A DNA stretch of 64,000 nucleotides from Sphingobium_A sp965228065. GTDB taxonomy: Bacteria; Pseudomonadota; Alphaproteobacteria; Sphingomonadales; Sphingomonadaceae. The notes beneath the pieces were generated by a model, which was not told where the DNA came from, did no database searches, and saw only the letters and a list, made by a program, of their open reading frames with translations. The translations under genes and the position numbers were made by a program. Position 1 is the stretch's first letter. Every line of letters starts with the position of its first letter. The stretch is from NCBI GenBank assembly GCA_965228065.1, contig OZ245788.1, positions 1,612,001 to 1,676,000 on the forward strand, read 5' to 3'. Of the stretch, positions 51,592-60,516 are shown piece after piece.

Positions 51592-51730
51592 GATCGTCTC
51601 ATTCGGGTGATGCCGGGCTGCGAATGGCGCCGCCCTGCGCTTCCGGTGCTCACGTACTGATGTACGCTGCGCGCCGGTTCTCGGGCGGCACCACTCTCGC
51701 CTCGGCCTGACCCGAATGAAGATCGATCCT
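51590..51730. repeat. 141-bp dyad repeat, family B copy 2
   Basis: Begins in the aceA stop codon. Outer arms AGGATCGTCTCATTCGGGT and (reverse) AGGATCGATCTTCATTCGGG enclose GCGCTTCCGGTGCTCACGTA...TGTACGCTGCGCGCCGG, the same centre as in 45417-45560. It may act as an mRNA-end hairpin for aceA. Confidence 0.8.
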
Positions 51731-51818
51731 AAAAATCCTCCCTGAAGGGGAGGGGAACCGCCGATCGCAGATCGGTGGTGGAGGGGTTGGGTTTCAAAAG
51801 TTTCCTGGGGAGGAAAGC

Positions 51819-51852
51819 ACGCCCGTCGGTGGGGGAATCCACCGGCGGGCGT
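51819..51852 (-). terminator. hairpin after the 51864-52163 gene
   Basis: ACGCCCGTCGGTGG and CCACCGGCGGGCGT pair over 14 bases with one mismatch around 6 bases, just beyond the stop of the leftward gene at 51864. Confidence 0.6.
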
Positions 51853-51863
51853 TGTCCCTCTGA

Positions 51864-52163
51864 TTAGCCCCAGGCGTACCAGCAAAAGGCCAGCAGCGGC
51901 AGGATCAGCGCCAGCGCGATGATCATGTTGCTGCCAAGGCTGACATTGAAGCGCTTGGGGTGATCGCGTTTGACGCGTTCGACGATCGGTTTGAGCTCCG
52001 GATCGCCGGCCAGATGGCTGACCTCGATGATCGGGCCCTTTGCCAGGAAATCGAGCAATGCCTCGGTCTCCTGCGCGTCCAGCGTGGGATATCGGTGCAG
52101 CAGCAATGCGAAATGGTCACGGTCGCTGGCGGCGACATGTTCGATGATTTTGGTCTGTGTCAT
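51864..52163 (-). CDS. hypothetical protein with C-terminal membrane anchor
   Basis: 99 residues. The N-terminal part is soluble and helical (RYPTLDAQETEALLDFLAKG); the C-terminus has one hydrophobic helix (SNMIIALALILPLLAFCWYAW) ending in YAWG, so it is probably tail-anchored in the inner membrane. No family recognised. Confidence 0.75.
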   Translation of the reverse strand: MTQTKIIEHVAASDRDHFALLLHRYPTLDAQETEALLDFLAKGPIIEVSHLAGDPELKPIVERVKRDHPKRFNVSLGSNMIIALALILPLLAFCWYAWG

Positions 52164-52260
52164 GGTTCATTCTCTTCGATGCGCACGCGGCGCAGCGGTG
52201 CCAGGCGCCTGTCGGCGCGGCGGTCACCGGTCCTGAAAAAAGGGGCTGTCGCCCCGCGGT

Positions 52261-52656
52261 TCAGGCGAGAATGGGGGGAGCCCGCGCGCGATAGGCGCCG
52301 GGGATCGTGGTCTTCGGGGTATCGGATTCGCGTGCCGCATAGGACGGACCAAAGGCCGCGGTCGGCGGCTTTATGGTCGGTGCGACGCCGGCCAATGGCG
52401 GATCGCCACTGCCCTGTCCGGGCTTGTCGGGGGCCTGGAGGCGTCCGGCCTTGGCGATGTCGGCGGTGCGCCCATGGGCGATGATCGCCTGGATCGGCCG
52501 TGCTTCGATCGACAGCGGCCGGTTCGGTGAATCCGGCGCCTCGAGGCGCGGACCCGCCGCGGCAAGATGCCCGGCCAGCAGCAGCAGTGCCAGCCACGAC
52601 ATCAGGCGCCGGGCAAGGCGCGGCCTTTTAGGCTGGATGTCGGCGGCGGAATGCAT
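52261..52656 (-). CDS. hypothetical exported or membrane-anchored protein
   Basis: 131 residues. A basic N-terminus precedes a hydrophobic helix (LMSWLALLLLAGHLAAAGP) that is a signal peptide or anchor. The rest is Pro/Ala-rich and likely extended. Codon third positions are GC-rich like its neighbours, which supports coding. No family recognised. Confidence 0.6.
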   Translation of the reverse strand: MHSAADIQPKRPRLARRLMSWLALLLLAGHLAAAGPRLEAPDSPNRPLSIEARPIQAIIAHGRTADIAKAGRLQAPDKPGQGSGDPPLAGVAPTIKPPTAAFGPSYAARESDTPKTTIPGAYRARAPPILA

Positions 52657-52866
52657 CGGGGTTCTCTAGCGGCTATTGGGTGAATTGCACGTGTACCGGC
52701 ATCCAGCTTGTACAATCGCCTCAACCCACCGTTTGTGTTGCACGAGCCGAACGCAATGCTCCACGTGAAACACACCGACCACCCGATTTCGCACGGCCCG
52801 AAACGCTATCGCCGGACTGACAGTCATGTTAGCAACATGTCATGGACGACTGCGCGAGAGGGCAGG

Positions 52867-54366
52867 ATGGCGAACGAACATTTCGACGTGCTGATCGTGG
52901 GTGCCGGAATTTCCGGTATCGGTGCAGGCTATCACCTGCAGGCGAATTGCCCGGGCAAGAGCTATGCGATCCTCGAAGGGCGCGCGCGGATCGGCGGCAC
53001 CTGGGATCTGTTCCGCTACCCCGGCATCCGATCCGATTCGGACATGTATACGCTGGGCTATTCCTTCCGTCCCTGGACCGAAGCCAAGGCGATCGCCGAC
53101 GGCCCCGCGATCCTCAACTATCTCGACGAAACCGCGCGCGACAACGGCATCGATCGCCATATCCGCTTCGGTCACAAGGTGATCCACGCCAGCTGGTCAA
53201 CCGAGGATGCCCGCTGGACGGTGGATGTCGAGGTCGATGGCCGGCCGGCGCAGCTCACCTGCGGCTTCCTCTTCATGTGCTCGGGCTTTTATAATTACGC
53301 CGCGGGCTACACGCCCGACTTTACGGGCATCGCGGACTTCAAGGGCCGGATCGTCCATCCCCAGCTCTGGCCCGAAGCGCTGGATTATGCCGGCAAGCGC
53401 GTCGTCGTGATCGGCAGCGGCGCGACCGCAGTGACTTTGGTGCCCGAAATGGCGAAACAGGCGGAGCATGTCACGATGCTCCAGCGCTCCCCCACCTATA
53501 TCGTCTCGCGGCCCGCCGAGGATGGCATCGCCAACGGCCTGCGCCGCGTGCTGCCCAGCAAGCTGGCCTATGGCATCACGCGCTGGAAGAATGTCCTGCT
53601 CGGCATGTTCTTCTTCCGCATGGCGCGAAAGAAACCGGCCAAGGTGAAGGCCAAGCTCATCGATCTCGCCCGGGCCGAGCTGCCGGTCGGCTATGACGTC
53701 GCCACCCATCTCACCCCGCGCTACAATCCCTGGGATCAGCGCGTCTGCCTGGTGCCCGATGGCGACCTGTTCGCGTCGATCCGCGAGGGCAAATCCTCGA
53801 TCGTCACCGACACGATCGATCGCTTCACCGAGACGGGCGTGAGGCTGGCATCGGGCACCGAGCTGGAGGCCGATCTGATCGTCACCGCGACCGGCCTCGA
53901 CATGCAGTTGCTCGGCGGCATGTCGCTCGATGTCGATGGCGCGCGGGTCGAACCATCGCAATGCCTCAGCTACAAGGCGATGATGCTTTCGGGCGTGCCC
54001 AATTTCGCGACCAGCTTCGGCTATACCAATGCATCCTGGACGCTGAAGGCCGACCTGACCTGCGAATATGTCTGCCGTTTGCTCAATCATATGGACCGGA
54101 CGGGCACGCGCCAATGCACGCCCACGCTCGACGATCCGGATCTCGCGCAGGAGGATTTCCTCGATTTCAGCTCGGGCTACGTCCAGCGCGCCAAGGACAA
54201 GCTGCCGCGCCAGGGATCGAAGCTGCCCTGGAAAGTGCACCAGAATTACGCGCGCGATCTGATGATGCTGCGCTACGGCAAGGTCGAGGACGGTACGATG
54301 CGGTTCTCGAACCCGGCGCGGGCAGTGGTGCCGGAGGCCGGAAGGCTGGCACCTGAGCCGGCGTAA
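52867..54366 (+). CDS. flavin-containing (Baeyer-Villiger type) monooxygenase
   Basis: 499 residues. FAD site VGAGISGIGAG near residue 10, ERIGGTW-like ARIGGTWDLFRYPG, the BVMO fingerprint FKGRIVHPQLWP (F-x-G-x3-H-x3-W), and the NADP site VIGSGATAVTLVPEMA. These enzymes insert oxygen next to ketones or oxidise heteroatoms. ATG 52867 follows GAGAGGGCAGG; an in-frame extension upstream to 52708 lacks fold signal. Substrate unknown. Confidence 0.92.
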   Translation: MANEHFDVLIVGAGISGIGAGYHLQANCPGKSYAILEGRARIGGTWDLFRYPGIRSDSDMYTLGYSFRPWTEAKAIADGPAILNYLDETARDNGIDRHIRFGHKVIHASWSTEDARWTVDVEVDGRPAQLTCGFLFMCSGFYNYAAGYTPDFTGIADFKGRIVHPQLWPEALDYAGKRVVVIGSGATAVTLVPEMAKQAEHVTMLQRSPTYIVSRPAEDGIANGLRRVLPSKLAYGITRWKNVLLGMFFFRMARKKPAKVKAKLIDLARAELPVGYDVATHLTPRYNPWDQRVCLVPDGDLFASIREGKSSIVTDTIDRFTETGVRLASGTELEADLIVTATGLDMQLLGGMSLDVDGARVEPSQCLSYKAMMLSGVPNFATSFGYTNASWTLKADLTCEYVCRLLNHMDRTGTRQCTPTLDDPDLAQEDFLDFSSGYVQRAKDKLPRQGSKLPWKVHQNYARDLMMLRYGKVEDGTMRFSNPARAVVPEAGRLAPEPA

Positions 54367-54375
54367 CCCTCACCG

Positions 54376-54463
54376 CGTCATTCCCGCGAAGGCGGGAATC
54401 CCGCTTCTTCTTCTTTCTGATGCTTCACGGAATAGCGGGATTCCCGCTTTCGCGGGAATGACA
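54376..54463. repeat. REP-like inverted repeat, copy 3
   Basis: Left arm CGTCATTCCCGCGAAGGCGG and right arm ending CCCGCTTTCGCGGGAATGAC, with inner arms GGGAATCCCGCT/AGCGGGATTCCC. It lies between convergent genes, as do the copies at 4806-4890 and 13669-13749. Confidence 0.8.
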
Positions 54464-54485
54464 AGAAGGGGGGTAAGATGAGACT

Positions 54486-55040
54486 CTACCCCTCCAGCCA
54501 CCTCAACACCCGTTCCCCACGCGGCGACAGCCGGTAACCGACCGCCAGGCTCTCGGTCAGCCCCTTGGCCTTGAGCGCCCGGACGCGTGGCTTGAAGATT
54601 GCGGTTTCCAGTCTCAGCAGTTCGGCCAGTTCCGGCGCTCGTCGCCCCGGGAATTGTGCGATCAGCCCCAGCGCGGCGCGCGCGAAGTCGCGGTCGATCC
54701 GCCCGAGCAACGCCGCGATCTCGGCGTCTGACAGATCTGCCTCGTTGCGTAGCGCGACGCGTGGATCAGCGCCGCCGGGCCCCAGTGCGATCCGGTAAAG
54801 ATCGCCGTCCCGCCCCGTCAATTCGGCGCGAAGCGCGGCGAGATCGATGAAGCCCGCCGCGCGCGCATCCGCGTCGGTCAATACATCCTCCCCGACCAGA
54901 TCGACCGCATGGATCGCGATCAACCCGGCCTGGGTCAGTTGCGTACTTCCCGCCGTCGCCGCGGGCTTTTTCCAGCGGCGAAACTGCAGCGTGACGGCGC
55001 CCGAGGCGATACCGTCCAGCGTGTCGCGCCGGAAGAGCAT
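54486..55040 (-). CDS. ASCH-like domain plus winged-helix protein
   Basis: 184 residues. The N-terminus (LFRRDTLDGIASGAVTLQFRRWKKP) resembles an ASCH/PUA-like RNA-binding fold; the C-terminal 80 residues (LGLIAQFPGRRAPELAELLRLETAIFKPRVRALKAKGL) form a probable winged helix. A nucleic-acid-linked regulatory role is plausible but unproven. ATG 55040 overlaps the stop of the M20 gene. Confidence 0.75.
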   Translation of the reverse strand: MLFRRDTLDGIASGAVTLQFRRWKKPAATAGSTQLTQAGLIAIHAVDLVGEDVLTDADARAAGFIDLAALRAELTGRDGDLYRIALGPGGADPRVALRNEADLSDAEIAALLGRIDRDFARAALGLIAQFPGRRAPELAELLRLETAIFKPRVRALKAKGLTESLAVGYRLSPRGERVLRWLEG

Positions 55041-56353
55041 CAGCCCTTCTTAAGGATATCCAGCGCTGCCGCGGTCATCGCTTCGGTCGCGGTTGCAATC
55101 ACCGTTTCGGCTTCCGGCGCCCAGAAGGGGCTATGGAGCGACGGCAATCTGGTCGGATCGCCGCCCGCCGCATCCCATTTCGCCTTGGGCACGCCGCCAA
55201 CCCAGAAGAGCAGGCTCTGGATCGAGGGGTCGGTGGCGCGATAGCGGCCGAAATCCTCGCCAACCATCGGCGGCGGTACCGCGGTCACCCGGTCTTTGCC
55301 GAAGCGCGCCGCGAAAAAGCTCGCCATGCGTGCGGTGAAGTCGGGGGTGTTGACCAGGGCGGGCGTGGACAGCTCGCGCTGGACCGACATGACCGGCATC
55401 TTGTCTTCCGGCACGCCGGCGGCGATCGCTTCGCCCTTCGCGATGCGGGCGATGCCGCTCAGCATCAGCTCGCGCGCTTTCTCGTTATAAGTGCGTACAG
55501 TCAGCAGCAGCTTGGCTTCGTCGGGAATGATATTGTGCTTGGCGCCCGCCTGGAAGCTGCCGACGGTGACCACCGCGGCATCCTGCGGATCGAGCTCGCG
55601 GCTGACCAAAGTCTGGAGCGTGCCGACGATGCGCGACGCGATCACGATCGGATCCTTGGTCGCCTGCGGTACCGCACCGTGCCCGCCCAGGCCCTTGACC
55701 AGCAGGTCGACACTGTCGACCGCCGCGGCGGCAGGGCCGGAGGTGTATCCGATCGTGCCCGCGGGCAGCGAGGCGCTGTCGTGGAAGGCCAGCGCGAATT
55801 GCGGCTTGGGGAATTTGGTGAGCAGCCCGTCGGCGATCATCGCCTTGGCGCCCTCGCTGGTCTCCTCGCCGGGCTGGAGGATCATGACGAGCGTGCCCGA
55901 CCATTGGTCCTTCATCGCGACGAGCCGCTTCGCGGTCGCGACCCAGGCGGTCATGTGCGTGTCATGGCCGCAGGCATGCATCACACTGGTTTCGACGCCG
56001 GTGGCGCTGACACCCTTGGCCTTACTGGCAAAGGCGAGGCCGGTCTGTTCGGGAACCGGCAGCCCATCCATGTCGGCGCGGATCAGCAGCACCGGGCCCG
56101 GGCCGTTCTCCAGCACCGCGACCACGCCGGTGACGCCGACCTTCTCGGTCACCTTGAAGCCCAGCTTGCGCGCCTCGATCGCGAGCTTGGCTGCGGTGTT
56201 GACCTCCTTCATGCTCAGCTCGGGATTGGCGTGGAGATCGCGATAGAGCGGCATCATCGCCGGCATGTCCTTCGCGACGGCGTCGCGCAGCGGATCGGCG
56301 GCGGCCGGGGTGGCGAAGAGCAGGGGCAGGGCGGCAAGGATCAGGCGGCGCAT
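55040..56353 (-). CDS. exported M20-family amidohydrolase
   Basis: 437 residues with a signal peptide (MRRLILAALPLLFATPAAA). M20D-type metal sites follow: LLIRADMDGLPV, MHACGHDTHM and QPGEETSEGAKAM, with a dimerisation domain (GLGGHGAVPQATKDPIV) in the middle. Such enzymes remove acyl or amino acid groups from N-acyl amino acids or peptides; substrate unknown. Export is unusual for M20D enzymes, which are mostly cytosolic, but is known for some. Confidence 0.93.
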   Translation of the reverse strand: MRRLILAALPLLFATPAAADPLRDAVAKDMPAMMPLYRDLHANPELSMKEVNTAAKLAIEARKLGFKVTEKVGVTGVVAVLENGPGPVLLIRADMDGLPVPEQTGLAFASKAKGVSATGVETSVMHACGHDTHMTAWVATAKRLVAMKDQWSGTLVMILQPGEETSEGAKAMIADGLLTKFPKPQFALAFHDSASLPAGTIGYTSGPAAAAVDSVDLLVKGLGGHGAVPQATKDPIVIASRIVGTLQTLVSRELDPQDAAVVTVGSFQAGAKHNIIPDEAKLLLTVRTYNEKARELMLSGIARIAKGEAIAAGVPEDKMPVMSVQRELSTPALVNTPDFTARMASFFAARFGKDRVTAVPPPMVGEDFGRYRATDPSIQSLLFWVGGVPKAKWDAAGGDPTRLPSLHSPFWAPEAETVIATATEAMTAAALDILKKG

Positions 56354-56422
56354 TCGGGTCTCCCAGATGATGCGCGGGACGCTAGGCGGGAATCGCCACA
56401 GATTGAAGGCCCTTCCGCCGGA

Positions 56423-57052
56423 TCAGCTGACCGGCACCAGCTCGATCACGTCCATCAGCGATTCGAAACGCGGCTTGGGCAGCAGCATCCGCCAGCGACG
56501 CGGTCCGATCTTTTCGACTGCGCCAGCCATATCGCGATCGGTGTCGCGACCATAATCAAGTGCTTGCGACTCGTCGCCGAGCATCAGCGTGCCGAGGAAG
56601 ATCTGTCGCGATCCGTCTCCGTCGAACACCAGCCCCACCGGCCGCTGCGATCCGCTGGTCTTGGCGAAACTGGATACGCCACCTTCGTCGGCGATGGTGC
56701 AGTCGAACGGCGGATAGGCGGTGTAGCTGCTCATTCCCGGGCTCTTGGCGCCCAGCTTGATGACGCGACAGCGATAGGCGCCGGCGGGAATGCCATCCGG
56801 GTCGACGATCGCGGCATCGGGATCGAGCAGGGCGCCATGGCTCGCGACCTCCGCTGCGTGCGTGGTCCTTGCTTCGCGCAGCGCGGTGGTGAAGGCCGAG
56901 CGCCAGTCGCGCAGCCTCTGGCGATCATTTGGCGTGGCGACCTTGCGCCAGTCTGCAGCGACCGTCCCGGAGGGCTCGGCCGGAGCGGCCCCGTTCGAGG
57001 CGCATCCGGCGACCAGAAGGACGATTGCCGCCCCCCGGAAAACTGCATTCAT
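56423..57052 (-). CDS. DUF4893-like lipoprotein
   Basis: 209 residues. A lipoprotein signal (VFRGAAIVLLVAGC) ends in the lipobox VAGC at residue 17. The mature part has DWRKVATPNDRQRLRDWRSAF and AYRCRVIKLG, which recall DUF4893 proteins of sphingomonads. Role unknown. Confidence 0.8.
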   Translation of the reverse strand: MNAVFRGAAIVLLVAGCASNGAAPAEPSGTVAADWRKVATPNDRQRLRDWRSAFTTALREARTTHAAEVASHGALLDPDAAIVDPDGIPAGAYRCRVIKLGAKSPGMSSYTAYPPFDCTIADEGGVSSFAKTSGSQRPVGLVFDGDGSRQIFLGTLMLGDESQALDYGRDTDRDMAGAVEKIGPRRWRMLLPKPRFESLMDVIELVPVS

Positions 57053-57111
57053 TGGCGACCCTTATCGTGCGGTTCGCCCGACGATAGCATGGCGGGCCGC
57101 CCGCGAAAGTC

Positions 57112-57897
57112 CTATTGCGCGGTCCAGCCTCCGTCGACCGACATATTGGCTCCCGTGATCGTGCTTGCCTCGTCGCGGCACAGGAACAGCGCCATTGCCG
57201 CCACCTGCTCGACGGTGACGAAGGTCTTGGTCGGCTGGCCGGCGAGAAGCACGTCGTTCATCACCTGCTCGCGCGTCATGCCGCGCGCCTTCATCGTGTC
57301 GGGGATCTGGTTCTCCACCAAAGGTGTCCAGACATAGCCCGGCGAGATGCAATTGGCGGTGACGCCGAAGGTCGCAAGTTCGAGCGCAACGGTCTTGGTG
57401 AAGCCGGCCAGCCCGTGTTTGGCGGTGACATAGGCAGACTTGAACGGCGAGGCGACGAGCGAATGGGCCGATGCGGTCTGGATGATCCGCCCCCATTTCT
57501 TCTCCTTCATATGCGGGATTGCCAGGCGCGTGGTGTGGAAGGCCGCATTCAGGTTGAGCGCGATGATCAGGTCCCATTTGTCGACAGGAAACTCCTCGAC
57601 GGGCGCGACATGCTGGACGCCGGCATTGTTGATCAGGATGTCGACGCCGCCGAACGCCTTGGCGGCTTCGGCCATCATCGCCTCGATCTGGTCGACCTTG
57701 GTCAGGTCGTGACCGCTATAGAGTGCGCCGGCGCCGCTGGTCGCCGCGAGCGCGGCCCGTTCTGTCTCGATCGCCTGCGCGTCGCCGAAGCCGTTGATCA
57801 CCACGTTCGCGCCCTCGGCGGCGAGGGTCTTCGCATAAGCGAGGCCGATGCCAGAGGTGGAACCGGTGACGAGCGCTGTCTTGCCCTTGAGGAACAT
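57112..57897 (-). CDS. 3-hydroxybutyrate dehydrogenase
   Basis: 261-residue SDR. GSTSGIGLAYAKTLA (cofactor), NNAGVQHVAPVEEFP, the active-site SAHSLVASPFKSAYVTAKHG (Ser, Tyr, Lys) and the C-terminal QPTKTFVTVEQVAAMALFLC plus SVDGGWTAQ match BdhA-type enzymes that oxidise D-3-hydroxybutyrate to acetoacetate. ATG 57897 with AGGAACAT context. It follows the patatin gene, a pair seen in PHB-storing alphaproteobacteria. Confidence 0.93.
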   Translation of the reverse strand: MFLKGKTALVTGSTSGIGLAYAKTLAAEGANVVINGFGDAQAIETERAALAATSGAGALYSGHDLTKVDQIEAMMAEAAKAFGGVDILINNAGVQHVAPVEEFPVDKWDLIIALNLNAAFHTTRLAIPHMKEKKWGRIIQTASAHSLVASPFKSAYVTAKHGLAGFTKTVALELATFGVTANCISPGYVWTPLVENQIPDTMKARGMTREQVMNDVLLAGQPTKTFVTVEQVAAMALFLCRDEASTITGANMSVDGGWTAQ

Positions 57898-58009
57898 CGG
57901 AGAACCTTTCCTTTGCTGTTTGCCATGTCCGCGAATGCGGAGAGTCGGAGTCATCGATCCGATAGCGGATCGTGGCCGGCGTCATGCTTTCGGGGAGATG
58001 ACAAGTTGG

Positions 58010-59185
58010 TTAGATGCCTGGTTTCGTGGAAAGTGGTGGGGACAGGTCGAACGCCGCGGTCTTGCCGTCGATGATGTTGGTCGCAAGCAGCCCCGCCTTG
58101 GAGATTGCGCCCGAAACCGCCTGATGCCCCGCCAGCCAATGCTCGGCCATGGTCCGTGCCGAGAATTCATAGTCGCGCGATCCGCCTTCCCAGGCATTGG
58201 CGCGGTAAATCAGATGCACCAGGTTGACGGCGCTTTCATGCGCGAGGGCGCCGAGCGCCTTGATGTCGGGATCGTCGGCCATGGCCGGCGGCAGCTTGGC
58301 CAGGGCGCGCCGGATAGCCTCGCGCTCCTTGCGCAACTTCAGCAACTGGTCCGACACCTGACGGGTGCGGCTGGAGAAACGGATCTCCTTCTCGCGCGCC
58401 ATCACGTCCATGATCGTGCGTGGCCGCTCATGCGCTGCGGAGAACAGGTCGACCTGGAACACCAGCAGATCGTCCGACTGGTTGTCGAGCACATGGCTGA
58501 GCGGCGTGTTCGACACCAGGCCGCCATCCCACCACCAGCAGCCGTCGATCTCGATCGGGGGCAGCCCCGGCGGCAAGGCGCCCGATGCCATGATATGGCG
58601 CGCGTCGATCCGTTCGATGCGGTTGTCGAAATAGCGGAAATTGCCCGATTCGACATTCACCGCGCCGACCGAAAGGCGCATTGGCCCGTCGTTGAGCAGA
58701 TCCCAGTCGATCAGCGAATCAAGCGTGCCGGCAAGCGCTGCACTGTCGTAGAAGCTCAGCGCCTGCATTGTGCCGGGCACGGCCATCATCGGCGGGATCG
58801 GCCGCGGGCTGAAGAAACCGGGTACGCCGAAGCTCGCGACGAAGCCCGCCGACCATTCGTGCAGGAATTCGCGAAGCTGGTCGTCGTGCCACACAGGGAA
58901 GCTGGGCAAGGCGCCGGTCACCCTGTCCCAGAAGGCGCGCAACCGCTCTACCCTGAGCTCCGGGGGATTGCCGGCGATCAGCGCGGCATTGACGGCGCCG
59001 ATCGAGATGCCGGCCACCCAATCGATCTCGATGCCGGTATCGGCCAGCGCTTCGAATACGCCCGCCTGATAGCTGCCGAGCGCCCCGCCGCCCTGGAGCA
59101 CCAGCGCGACCTGATCGGGCAGCGGCAACGTCGCGTTGCGCGCCTTACGAGGGGCGTGGCTTGAAGCGGGATCCGACCGTGCCAT
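58010..59185 (-). CDS. patatin-like phospholipase family protein (DUF3734)
   Basis: 391 residues. Patatin fold: oxyanion loop LQGGGALGSYQAG near residue 25, nucleophile Ser in GISIGA, and catalytic Asp in WWDGGLVSNTPL. The C-terminal DUF3734 segment follows (RTIMDVMAREKEIRFSSRTRQ). Start ATG 59185; the open frame extends much further upstream but as low-complexity shadow of the divergent gene. First gene of the patatin-bdhA unit; may hydrolyse lipid or polyhydroxybutyrate-related esters (inference). Confidence 0.92.
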   Translation of the reverse strand: MARSDPASSHAPRKARNATLPLPDQVALVLQGGGALGSYQAGVFEALADTGIEIDWVAGISIGAVNAALIAGNPPELRVERLRAFWDRVTGALPSFPVWHDDQLREFLHEWSAGFVASFGVPGFFSPRPIPPMMAVPGTMQALSFYDSAALAGTLDSLIDWDLLNDGPMRLSVGAVNVESGNFRYFDNRIERIDARHIMASGALPPGLPPIEIDGCWWWDGGLVSNTPLSHVLDNQSDDLLVFQVDLFSAAHERPRTIMDVMAREKEIRFSSRTRQVSDQLLKLRKEREAIRRALAKLPPAMADDPDIKALGALAHESAVNLVHLIYRANAWEGGSRDYEFSARTMAEHWLAGHQAVSGAISKAGLLATNIIDGKTAAFDLSPPLSTKPGI

Positions 59186-59360
59186 TGTGCGCTGCAATAT
59201 CACATGCCGAACTGCAGAGCCATTGTTTCCGCTGCAACAAAGCCCTCCGCAACAAAGGGTGTCGCGATTGCATAAGCTGCGGCATAGTCGATGCGCGCAA
59301 CCTTTGATTGGCGGCGCCGTTGAGACGAACTTACACGGACAAAGGCAGGGGAGCGGCACC

Positions 59361-60260
59361 ATGCGGCTGGACGACGAACAGGAAAGCGGCAGCTTCGAGG
59401 ATCGCAGCGGCGGTGGCGGGGGGCGCGGTTTCGGTTTTCCGGGCGGTGGCGGCGGATTGCGGCTCGGCGGCGGCAAACTCGGTTGCGGCGGCATCGTCAT
59501 AGTCCTCGTCATCGCGCTGCTGCTCGGCATCAATCCGCTGAGCCTGCTCGGCGAGGGGCAGCTCAGTACGCCCGCGCCGCAGGTCCAGGCTCCATCGGGC
59601 CCCACGGGCGCCGACGGATCGACGATCGATCCACAATTGCGCAGCACGATCCTGAAGGTGCTCGGCTCGACCGAACGGCGCTGGACGGACATGTTCGCGG
59701 CACGTGGTCAAACCTACGAAAAGCCCGTGCTGGTCTTCTACACCAACAATGATCAGTCGGGCTGCGGCGCAGCGCAGGCGGCGATGGGGCCATTTTATTG
59801 CCCGGCCGACCACCGCATCTATCTCGACGTGTCCTTCTTCGACGAACTCGCCAACCGCTTCGGCGCCAAGGGCGATTTTGCGGGCGCTTATGTGATTGCG
59901 CACGAAGTGGGCCATCACGTCCAGACGATCACCGGCGACGCCGACAAGATCCGCGCCGCCCAGTCGCGCGCAAGCCGTGCGCAAGGCAATGCGCTTCAGG
60001 TGAAGATGGAGCTTCAGGCCGATTGCTACGCAGGCGTCTGGGCCGCGAACGACAAGAATCTGATGGAACCCGGCGACATGGAGGAAGGGCTGACTGCCGC
60101 CAACGCGATCGGCGACGATACGCTGCAAAAGGCGGCCGGCCAGCGCCCCGTGCCCGAAAGCTTCACCCACGGCACCTCCGCACAGCGGATGCAATGGCTC
60201 AAGCGCGGGCTGGACACCGGGGATCCGGCGCAGTGCGATACGTTCGGCGGGGCGCTTTGA
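59361..60260 (+). CDS. neutral zinc metallopeptidase, YpfJ family
   Basis: 299 residues. A Gly-rich N-terminal tail precedes one membrane helix (GGIVIVLVIALLLGINPLSLL), then a periplasmic protease domain with YLDVSFFDEL, the zinc motif HEVGHHVQ and ELQADCYAGVWA (third ligand Glu or Asp). CGAAQAAMGPFYCPAD contributes a probable disulfide. Substrate unknown. Divergent from the patatin gene. Confidence 0.95.
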   Translation: MRLDDEQESGSFEDRSGGGGGRGFGFPGGGGGLRLGGGKLGCGGIVIVLVIALLLGINPLSLLGEGQLSTPAPQVQAPSGPTGADGSTIDPQLRSTILKVLGSTERRWTDMFAARGQTYEKPVLVFYTNNDQSGCGAAQAAMGPFYCPADHRIYLDVSFFDELANRFGAKGDFAGAYVIAHEVGHHVQTITGDADKIRAAQSRASRAQGNALQVKMELQADCYAGVWAANDKNLMEPGDMEEGLTAANAIGDDTLQKAAGQRPVPESFTHGTSAQRMQWLKRGLDTGDPAQCDTFGGAL

Positions 60261-60362
60261 GAGCGCTCCCATTCCCGGCAGGTGGACAATTGCGGCCACC
60301 AGCATTAACAGCCTGCCGCATGAACATGTTCACTCTCGGCTATCGATACCCCCGCTCCAACT

Positions 60363-60383
60363 GACGGGCGAGTTGCGCCCGTC
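60363..60383. repeat. hairpin just before the tRNA-Tyr-like gene
   Basis: GACGGGCG and CGCCCGTC form a perfect 8-bp stem around AGTTG. It could be a terminator or an RNase-processing hairpin 5' of the tRNA. Confidence 0.5.
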
Positions 60384-60389
60384 TCATGC

Positions 60390-60477
60390 GGACGGGCTGG
60401 GTAAGAGTGAACCCAAGGGACTGTAAATCCCCCGCTTCGGCTGTGAAGGTGCGAATTCCTTCCCCGTCCACCACCCC
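60390..60477 (+). tRNA. tRNA-Tyr-like (GTA), unusual structure
   Basis: Acceptor arms GGACGGG/CCCGTCC pair and are followed by ACCA. The anticodon loop CTGTAAA gives GTA, and the long variable arm fits Tyr. Odd features are a D loop without the GG pair (AAGAGTGA), an A-C mismatch at the top of the anticodon stem, and an 8-base T loop TGCGAATT in place of TTCGAAT. Could be a divergent functional tRNA or a decaying copy. Confidence 0.55.
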
Positions 60478-60487
60478 TGCCAGGGAA

Positions 60488-60516
60488 AAGGGCCAGTGCG
60501 TTTGGCACCGGCCCTT
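60488..60516 (+). terminator. hairpin after the tRNA-Tyr-like gene
   Basis: AAGGGCC...GGCCCTT and inner GTGC/GCAC arms with loop GTTTG give an extended stem with one mismatch, about 11 bases downstream of the tRNA end. Confidence 0.6.
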
